The notes beneath the pieces were generated by a model. That model was not told where the DNA came from. It saw nothing but the letters and a program-made list of their open reading frames with translations, and ran no database searches. A DNA stretch of 30,061 bases from the NCBI GenBank assembly GCA_943704425.1, contig CALSCP010001157.1:38492-68552 (forward strand). Direction: 5' to 3'. Origin of the DNA: Ministeria vibrans ATCC 50519. Taxonomy: Eukaryota > Opisthokonta > Filasterea. Below are positions 23,601 through 30,061 of the stretch, piece after piece. The position numbers and the translations under genes were made by a program. The stretch's first letter is position 1. The number at the start of each line of letters is the position of its first letter.

Positions 23601-25388
23601 AGATTCAATGTATACGGAGGAGGTTGAAAGGAGGGTTGCTTTCGGGCGGTTGAAGCGGATGCGGGGGTCTCAGGGAGAGGGCGATGGTTGTCCATGATGG
23701 TGCCCGTGGCAGTGTCGACGTAGCGCAACAGGCGACGCTCTCCCGAGCCAATCCGACAGCATTTCTCAATAAAAGGGATGAAGTCTTGTTCGTCGAAGAT
23801 GTGCACCTGACAAAGAGACAAACAGAGAGAGAGGAAAAAAAAAAGAAAAAGCAATTTAGCGACAACAATAACAATCCGTTTCAGCCAACCTCTTTGTAGT
23901 CACAGCCGACGTGGGTGCAGAGCATTTTAAGAGAGATGGCACGACCGTGTTGGTCGTTTGCGTGAGCTATACGGAAACAGCAAATGAAAACTCATAAGAA
24001 CGAACAAAACTAAAAGAGTCTTACAGGTGTCAGTGTGATTGAGCCACTGTGTGGGCGCAGTGCAACGGAGAAAGTTGAGGGTGCACAGGAGGACGTTGGT
24101 TGAGACGACAATGTCGGCAGTGCCGCCAATCATGTCGGCCTTGGCCAGGAGAAAGAGAAGCCAGGCGAACTGGCGCGCACGCTCGGGTGCCACTGCCGGG
24201 GGTCTTTTGAAGTGGAGAGGGTGTGAAAATGTCAATCGCGATGAATGTTGGTTAAGGCGTTCTCTTCTCCTTACTCGCTGTTGCGGAAAATGAAGTCGAA
24301 AAGTTCGAGGAACTTGCGGTAGACAACAGTAATGACACCAAATTTGGTCTGGAGCTGTTTGATAAAGTCGGTAAAGTCAGGAGGCAAACGTGCCAGCGGC
24401 GCAAACACTTTGAGAGCCTTGATAAACTCCGACGTTCTATAAGATAACAATAATAACAATAAGAAAAATAAATAGAATGATAATGGTAATAATAATAATA
24501 ATAATATAATACAATAATAATAATACAATAATAAATTAATAATAATAGTAATACAATAATAATAAAAATAATAATATAATACAATAATAATAATACAATA
24601 ATAAATTATTATAATAATAGTAATACAAAAAATAAATAAAAATAATAATAATAATAAAATATTTAATAATGATACTATAATAATGAAGTAAGAATGTAAT
24701 AATACTAAATACTGCAATAATAATACAATGCGACAGCGTCACAATGAAAACCCAAATAAATATGAATATGATAGTCCTTACGAGAGACCACCCTGACTCA
24801 TCAGCTTAGTGACGGAAACACCCATATACTGAGTGGCTGTCGCGTCCACTGCATGCAGCACCTGTGTGCGACCTGCCACAAAGAGCGCCACTGCCACCCA
24901 CGCGCGGATGGGGCGTTGCTGTGGAAGACCAAAACACGTTTGAGGCGGACCCAACACAATTGCAACAAGAAGAGCGTTTGTGGTTCACCTTCATCTCGTC
25001 GGGATACTTGTCGAACAGCGACTTGAGCATATCCCACGCACACACGCGTGTCTCGTGGTCCATATTCAGGCTGATGCAGATATCCTCAAACGCTACAGAG
25101 ACGCGTTCAGAACTTGCGAATTCTTTTTTTTTTTTTTTTTTGAAAGAGAGCGGATTTCAAAAAATGCCGGTTGAGCAGTGCTGAGTCGACTTTTGAGTGT
25201 CGACTCGACTCGTCGCACGTTGCTGCACAACTGCGCCTACCTGTGGTGAGTGCGGCCTGCGTCGAAACGGGCTCAGAAGCAGTCGAGCCAACCGGCTTCT
25301 GGGAATTCGAATCTTGCAAAAGAGACGGTGGCGTGGGCGCCGGTGCTGGCATACGCCTTGGTAAAGCCTGGGGAACAGGCTCCGACAT
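20639..25388 (-). CDS. Retinoblastoma-family pocket protein (Rb/p107/p130-like)
   Basis: Sixteen exons on the minus strand: 25241-25388, 24989-25092, 24782-24918, 24275-24436, 24025-24203, 23890-23966, 23616-23806, 23392-23557, 23219-23301, 22754-23140, 22218-22695, 21915-22104, 21421-21776, 21306-21359, 21087-21230 and 20639-21025. They sum to 3243 nt, giving 1080 aa, the size of p107. The N-terminal cyclin-like domain (about 50-270) has FEDICISLNMD and TNVLLCTLNFL. Pocket A (about 450-650) has AILTCCLELIL, FPWILNAMGLSAYDFYRVIDS, and MVKHLNGIEERVLEELVW. An Ala/Ser-repeat spacer follows. Pocket B (about 740-880) has ERHIDQMILCAFFAVG, HVFRGVLI and IIAFYNEIF; Tyr863-Asn864 match the LxCxE-cleft pair of human Rb. 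CDK-type sites are T390-PKK, S901-PRK, S938-PIR and T979-PKR. Family knowledge: binds E2F/DP and chromatin factors to repress S-phase genes. Confidence 0.93.
22024..22092. repeat. (GAGGCN)n coding repeat in Rb spacer
   Basis: A hexamer-like GCGGAG/GCAGAG repeat encodes alternating Ala-Ser between pockets A and B of the Rb-like protein. The spacer is a variable linker in the family. Confidence 0.85.
22142..22196. repeat. (CAA)n/(CAGCAA)n tract in Rb intron
   Basis: About 16 CAA/CAG-type triplets in the 113-nt intron between exons 11 and 12 of the Rb-like gene (22105-22217). Confidence 0.85.
24437..24781. repeat. AT-rich Rb intron with 70-bp tandem duplication
   Basis: The intron between Rb exons 3 and 4 is made of AAT/ATA/TACAATA units. 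A segment starting ATAATATAATACAATAATAA at 24501 recurs at 24571, i.e. a 70-bp period duplication with few changes. Confidence 0.8.
25183..25206. repeat. Perfect 8-bp inverted repeat in Rb intron 1
   Basis: GAGTCGAC (25183-25190) and GTCGACTC (25199-25206) are separated by 8 nt, inside the 148-nt first intron of the Rb-like gene. It could form a small hairpin in the pre-mRNA. Confidence 0.8.
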
Positions 25389-25555
25389 GAGAGAGTGGTA
25401 GAGAGTGAAATAGAATGGTCGAATGGAATCCGTTGATCAGTGTGTCTTTCAAATGCGTAACTGAGCGTCCTCCTCCACCTTTAATTGAGCCGGATACACT
25501 GTGCTTGACGCCAAATACTCTTATTACACCAACTGAAGCAGACGCAAAAGTCTCT

Positions 25556-25566
25556 TTTTGCGCGAA
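25556..25566. promoter_or_regulatory. E2F-like site 1
   Basis: TTTTGCGCGAA; read on the minus strand TTCGCGCAAAA. One base off the TTTCGCGC form but with the same GCGCG core and flanking T/A runs. Confidence 0.45.
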
Positions 25567-25584
25567 CGCCCCGTTGAGGGCTGC

Positions 25585-25592
25585 GCGCGAAA
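25585..25592 (-). promoter_or_regulatory. E2F-like site 2
   Basis: GCGCGAAA, i.e. TTTCGCGC on the minus strand, an exact match to the TTTSSCGC E2F consensus. 19 bp from site 1. Confidence 0.6.
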
Positions 25593-25597
25593 AACGG

Positions 25598-25610
25598 TTT
25601 CGGCGCGAAA
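25598..25610. promoter_or_regulatory. E2F-like site 3
   Basis: TTTCGGCGCGAAA. The right half contains GCGCGAAA (TTTCGCGC on the minus strand); the left half TTTCGGCG resembles a second overlapping site on the plus strand. Nearly palindromic. Confidence 0.6.
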
Positions 25611-25819
25611 ACTTGCGTACCGGTACAAAAGAGTCTTATAAGGTGTTCTTATTGGCAGTAATTGTAGCACACAGTTACTCAAGTCATCTTCAAAGTGAGC
25701 GAGACACGTCAATATGCAATGCAAACAAAAAGAGGGCAGCTGAAAATTTGAATTCCGAACACTTAAAACGTTTATTAAACATTTCTTTTCTGTAACTTCC
25801 AGTGCAACCCTCCAGAACC

Positions 25820-28136
25820 ATGGCGTGCATCAAGGCGCTTGACTCTTCGACGGCGACAAGAATCACAAGGTGAGATTGTGTTGGGTGTTGTTGTTGTTTT
25901 TGAAAAGTATCTCGAACGTTGACGCCGCAAGACACACAATGTGCTTTTCTCCACAGCGCCCAAGTGATCTCGTCTGTGTCATCAGCGGTGAAAGAGCTCG
26001 TCGAGTAAGTTGGAACGAACTGTTCTTGGTGAAGAAACGCTCACTTTTGTGAACACGTTAGAAACGCGATTGATTCGGGCGCCACCAGCGTCGACGTACG
26101 GCTCGAGGGTGCGGGGCTGGATAAAATCGAAGTATGCGACAATGGGTCAGGGATAAGCAAAGAAAATCGAGCGCTTGTGGCACTGGGACAGCATACGTCG
26201 AAAATTCGAGAGTTTGCCGACCTGTCGTCTTTGCACACTCTTGGATTTCGCGGGGAAGCACTCCATTCGCTCTGTACGCTCGCCAAAGTGAGCATTGTGA
26301 CACGGTCTCAGGCCGACGAGGTTGCCTATGTATGCACCTACGATGCGTTGGGTCGTTGTGTCGAGGAGAAGCCGACGAGCGGTCAGACCACAGGCACCAC
26401 TGTCGTCGCCAAGTCTCTCTTCTACAAGTGAGTGGTGCGAGTCTCGGAATTCCAACGAAAATCTAATATGCATTGTGTTGTGCAGTCATCCGGTGCGTCG
26501 TGAAAAGTTCTCTGTCGCACGCACTCGACAGACAGAATTGAAAAACTGCGGCGACATTCTGATGGGAGTTGCTATGGCGTCGCCGCGTGTGGCGCTCTCG
26601 CTCCGCTACAATGCATTTACCTGGCGCAAGCCATCGACCGATTCTGACGAGGTAGAAGAAGGAGAAGAGAAGAGAAAAAAAGGGAAACAGGAAGGAGATA
26701 AGGGACGATGTATTAATTGCCATTATACATTATTACCATTGATGTTGTTGTTGCACAGGCGACACTTGTGTCCCTCCTTGGTGTGCAAATGGCGTCGCAA
26801 TTGGTGTGTGCTGAGCTGTCTGACGACGATCGAGGAATCCACGTCAAGTGTACGTCGAATGTGACTGCGTTATGTACATACCCAGACTCGTCTTGTAGTG
26901 TACGTCCCGCGTGCTGGCGCCGACGACGCACTCATGTCACGCTCAGCTGCCGACCGGTGTTTCTGTTCTGTCAACGGCCGTAGCGTTCTTGTTTCCAGTG
27001 GTACATTTACAAATGTTCTATCGATGGGGAATCAATTTGTCATGCCGTTTCTTTATAGTGGTGTCACTTGTGCGAAAGTTGACGGCTGCCGAAGGCGCGT
27101 CACAGCGCCGGCGCCCAGTGATGTGGTTGCAGCTGACGGTCGCGGCTGATGCCATTGATGTGAATTTGGAACCGAACAAGCACAAGGTGTTGTTGCACGA
27201 CGAAGAGCACGTCTTGGATGTGGTTGAGCGCGCTGTGGTTGCCGCTCGTGGCGAGCCTGTGCCCGCCGCGGACGCAATGGGTCTGCCTCTGAGCGAGAGC
27301 ATTGTTGCATCTCTTAAGACAGACGTGCACGAACAGTCGAGTGCTGTAGTCGAGCCAGTTGCTGGTGGCCGAGGAGACTGTGATGGTTCTAATGGTGGTG
27401 CTTCAGAGCGTCTTGAGCGCACCGAGAGTCTCAAAAGTCGAAAGAGCAGTGGTGAAGGAATGGCAACACATGGCACCGGTGGAGCGTACGAGCGTCGAGC
27501 AAGCTTGCAGAGTATTGGCTCGACGGCAAGCACCAAAGAGGTGTCGCCCATGCCGATCGACAATGAGCGCATCCCATTGCTTCGCCTTGCTTCAAAATCC
27601 CATAGCGATGGTAAAGGGTCGGCGACCAACGATACACCCACAATGCTCGTGCAGACGAACTTACTGTCGTATGTGAAGCCGACTGGAGAAGCGAGCGCCA
27701 CCACCAGCGTTGTTGATGTCGAGACGAGTGCGGAAGCAAAGCAGCCTCGCAATGCTTTTTCCTTTTTCATGCGTCGCCAAATGCCCGCTCTCAAGGAGCA
27801 GAATCCTCACTTTTCCTTTGCCGATCTCAGTCGCACCATTGCGCAACGGTGGCAAGAACTCCCCATGGACGACGTCGAAGTATAAATGAAGAAAGAAGAC
27901 GATGCAGTACCGATGCATCCATAGGCTTTACTTATTTTTATTTTTTTTGATGTAGTACTTTGAGGCGATGGCACGGAGTGACAAGGATCGATTTGAGTTG
28001 GAACAACAGAAGCAACAACAGCAACAACACAAGCAGCGACAACAACAACAACAACAACAACAACAGCAACAACAAAAACAACAACAACAACATCAGCAGC
28101 AGCAGCAGCAGCAGCAACATCAACAACATCAGCTGC

Positions 28137-28194
<58 letters not shown>

Positions 28195-29300
28195 GCAACA
28201 ACAACAACGAGTAAAGAAGAGAACGAGACCCCAAGAGGAGAGTGTTGCCGAGGAAAGAAGAAAAGTTTCATCGGTGGATGACCTGGAGCGACGGATTCAG
28301 GAGGCAAAGAGGCGCAAAAACAGCCGCACCGTTTCGCAAGCGATCACAGATGGGCCGCGTGTGCGTTTCTCGGTGGCTCGTCTATCACATGCTGTGCGAC
28401 AATTTGACGAGGGTGCACCTTCCGAGTCTGCTTTCGCAACCGCCGAACCACCCGAGATGCCTGACCGCACGACGCAACAAGGATCTCTGCACCACGATCC
28501 TGACGTGTACCTCGGCGATGGGTTTGATGTTGAGCCAGTTGCTCGACTTCAGCACAATTTGTGGCTTGTCGAATCTCCCTGTACCTCTGCCTGGGCCAAT
28601 CGTGCTCTTTTTCTTTTCGATCCAGCTCGGTAGACAAAATAACCAGTTTTATGGACTTCTCTCTCTCACTCATGTTCGAGTGTTTGGTGTTTCTTTTTCA
28701 GAGCTCAGGAGACGTTTATTTTGAAGAATTTGATGGCTTCCCATGTGTTCTCGTCGGCTACACTGACTAATCCAGTGCGTCTGGTGCCGCAGTAAGCCGA
28801 ACGAAATAACGGGAAGCGAACATAACTTTGTTTTCTTTTGTTTTAGGTCTGTTGGAGGAAATGCTGTGTGGCGTTATTTACAGTCTCTTCCGTTTGAACT
28901 TGAGGGTGCGCACCACATTGTGAAGGATGTGCGATTGGAGACGAATGGGGTGGTGATTCATCGGCTAGACGAGGGTGCCTTTGAAGTGTTGTCGGTGTGC
29001 GGGGATGTACCGTTGAAAGGGAGCATTGAGGATGTGGGTGAATTGCTGCAGATGATGCGTCGAGCGGATAGCGACGGGCACGACGACCCTGCTGCGGATT
29101 CAGCGGATGAATCGACAGCCGTGCCTCGTCCGCGTCGTCTTGCTGCCTTTCTTGTGGCCGAGTCGCTTCGGGTGGCGCGTGTCGCGGCCGCGTCATTAAG
29201 TCATGTTCGTGATCTGCTTCTCTCCGTTGACTCGCTTGTCGACCAACGTGTTTGTGTGCACAACCACCCATTCTTTCTGTTTGTCGCTGCCACATTGTAA
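25820..29300 (+). CDS. PMS1: PMS1, MutL-family mismatch repair protein with HMG box and poly-Gln tract
   Basis: Ten exons on the plus strand: 25820-25869, 25957-26004, 26062-26427, 26486-26651, 26759-26849, 26899-27000, 27059-27879, 27956-28629, 28702-28791 and 28847-29300. They sum to 2862 nt, giving 953 aa (human PMS1 932). GHKL ATPase motifs: KELVENAIDSGA with Glu30, Glu33 and Asn34, DNGSGI (59-64) and GFRGEAL (94-100); then VNGRSV and DAIDVNLEPNKHKVLL close the transducer domain. An HMG box spans about 503-567 (NAFSFFMRRQMPAL, FADLSRTIAQRWQELP). A Gln-rich tract follows (about 565-632). The C-terminus matches human PMS1: FDPARAQETFILKNLMASH, ETNGVVI, PRRLAAFLVAESLRVAR and CVHNHPFF. Family knowledge: PMS1 pairs with MLH1 (MutL-beta) in the nucleus and has no endonuclease metal site of the PMS2/MLH3 type; none is seen here. 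Confidence 0.94.
28004..28208 (+). repeat. (CAA)n/(CAG)n coding repeat, poly-Gln of PMS1
   Basis: About 68 codons, nearly all CAA or CAG with a few His, Lys, Arg and Leu interruptions; the last stretch is about 24 uninterrupted Gln. It is in frame in PMS1 exon 8. Antisense frames give spurious poly-Leu and poly-Val ORFs. Confidence 0.97.
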
Positions 29301-29482
29301 CACTGTATAAATAAGAAGATGAAGGAGAATCGAGAACTGTACAGAAAAACGAATAGAGAATGTCAAAACAACAAAAGATTATAATTATACAAAACAGAGC
29401 GGTACAATACGTCTTCTTCGTGTTATTTTTGTAATAATTATATTAATAAAGACGTATTATTTTTTATTATTATTTTTCTCCA
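29301..29482. terminator. Convergent 3' region, PMS1/ALDH4A1
   Basis: 182 bp between facing stop codons. AATAAA on the plus strand at 29445-29450 (PMS1). On the minus strand AATAAA lies at 29463-29468 (ALDH4A1), 15 nt past its stop. Confidence 0.65.
29406..29458. repeat. Perfect 10-bp inverted repeat between the two polyadenylation signals
   Basis: AATACGTCTT at 29406-29415 and AAGACGTATT at 29449-29458, with a 33-nt loop. The right arm overlaps the end of the PMS1 AATAAA signal. Either transcript could fold it into a 3'-end hairpin. Confidence 0.8.
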
Positions 29483-29979
29483 CTATTCTTCTTTCTGCGT
29501 CATGTAAGGGTATTTGTAGTGAGGAAGAGGACCGAGGGTCTCCTTGATGGACATGGGGGAGACAAGACGGGAAAGAAGGCCTGGCCCGCCCGCCTTGTCG
29601 TTGGTGCCACTTGAACGCGCACCACCAAACGGCTGTTGACCCACAACGGAGCCAGTGCTGCAAACAAACAAAGAGGAGGGAGAAAGAAACAGAAAGCGTA
29701 AATGGGTGACAAGATAAAGTGGTGCAAAGTAGACGTACCTCTTGTCGTTGATGTAGAAGTTTCCGGCGGCGTGGCGGAGGGTGGACATGGCCTGGATAAC
29801 AGCAGTACGGTCGAGGGCAAAAATGGAGCCCGTCAGACCAAAGGGTGACGTCTTGTCGCACAGCTCAAGGGTCGAAGCAAAATCCTTGTCCTCGTACACA
29901 TAGCACGTGAGCACCGGTCCAAACAATTCCGTGGTCATAATTTCGTGTTTCGGATCGGTAGTCTGAATCAGAGTTGGGT
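29483..29979 (-). CDS. ALDH4A1: Delta-1-pyrroline-5-carboxylate dehydrogenase (ALDH4A1-like), C-terminal part, 5' end beyond window
   Basis: Two exons on the minus strand: 29739-29979 and 29483-29657. The protein runs on past the window; 29980-30061 is intron. Visible motifs: PTLIQTTDPKHEIM, ELFGPVLTCYVYEDKDF, SPFGLTGSIFALD, LRHAAGNFYINDKSTGSVVG, QQPFGGARSSGTNDKAGG and a terminal PHYKYPYM. They match the last 140 residues of animal and fungal P5C dehydrogenase almost position for position, including E-FGP (NAD-site loop) and the GNFYIN-K-TG-VGQQPFGG block that is specific to this family. Family knowledge: oxidises P5C (glutamate semialdehyde) to glutamate with NAD+ in mitochondria, the second step of proline breakdown. 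The catalytic Cys and N-terminal targeting peptide lie outside the window. The gene is convergent with PMS1. Confidence 0.93.
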
Positions 29980-30061
29980 CTACAAGATGGATCATGAATA
30001 TTCAAACGCGCCTTTGTCGCGCGAAATTAATAACAATAATAATAGTGATGAAATATGCATC

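Larger units (their letters stand above)
25389..25819. promoter_or_regulatory. Divergent promoter of Rb-like gene and PMS1
   Basis: 431 bp between the Rb start codon (25388, minus) and the PMS1 start codon (25820, plus). It holds no convincing exon. The centre (25555-25622) is GC-rich and carries clustered E2F-like motifs; the flanks are AT-rich. Confidence 0.7.

Noticed and set aside
27807-28307. Antisense poly-Val and poly-Leu ORFs over the PMS1 repeat
   Set aside because: Reverse-strand shadow of the CAA/CAG tract, which is in frame in PMS1.
30019-30026. Another GCGCGAAA (E2F-like) site
   Set aside because: It falls in an intron of the ALDH4A1-like gene, not in a promoter; treated as background, and it limits how much weight a single site deserves.

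Overview
The window looks like nuclear DNA of an intron-rich eukaryote, most likely a unicellular relative of animals (Holozoa: choanoflagellate, ichthyosporean, filasterean or similar). This is inferred from gene content: a transmembrane channel-like (TMC) protein, a BCAS3 homolog, a full Rb-family pocket protein, a NudE homolog, and a PMS1 that carries the internal HMG box known from animal PMS1. The exact lineage cannot be read from the sequence. Genes are dense: twelve in 30 kb, two of them cut by the window edges. Most introns are 50-120 nt with GT..AG ends. Simple-sequence tracts sit mainly in introns. I rebuilt exon structures by hand; in every complete model the exon lengths sum to a whole number of codons.

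Layout from left to right. Two tandem minus-strand copies of a small MBL-fold-like protein gene come first; copy 1 is cut by the left edge and copy 2 spans 1195-2503. Then follow NudE (2735-4169, minus) and an acid lipase (4427-6860, minus). The lipase shares a 96-bp divergent promoter with the ribosome-biogenesis factor BRX1 (6957-8138, plus). A membrane-anchored PH-like protein follows (8332-9277, plus). BCAS3 (9441-13400, minus) is divergent from a TMC protein (about 13758 or 14583 to 18102, plus). Next are mitochondrial IF-3 (18174-19986, minus) and an Rb/p107-like pocket protein (20639-25388, minus). The Rb gene is divergent from the mismatch-repair gene PMS1 (25820-29300, plus). The 3' part of P5C dehydrogenase (ALDH4A1-like, 29483 to the right edge, minus) ends the window.

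The genes are mostly unrelated housekeeping functions, as expected for a eukaryotic chromosome. The striking pairing is Rb with PMS1. They share a 431-bp promoter that holds a tight cluster of E2F-like motifs, so a cell-cycle repressor and a repair gene may be under one E2F switch, with Rb feeding back on itself. Other points of interest are a 257-bp block identical between the two MBL-like copies although their flanks have diverged; long opposed (GA)n and (CT)n tracts that bracket the catalytic exon of the lipase; a long glutamine tract directly after the HMG box of PMS1; and a cyclin-docking motif beside a CDK site in the Rb tail. No tRNA, rRNA, CRISPR array, transposase or bacterial-type operon was seen.
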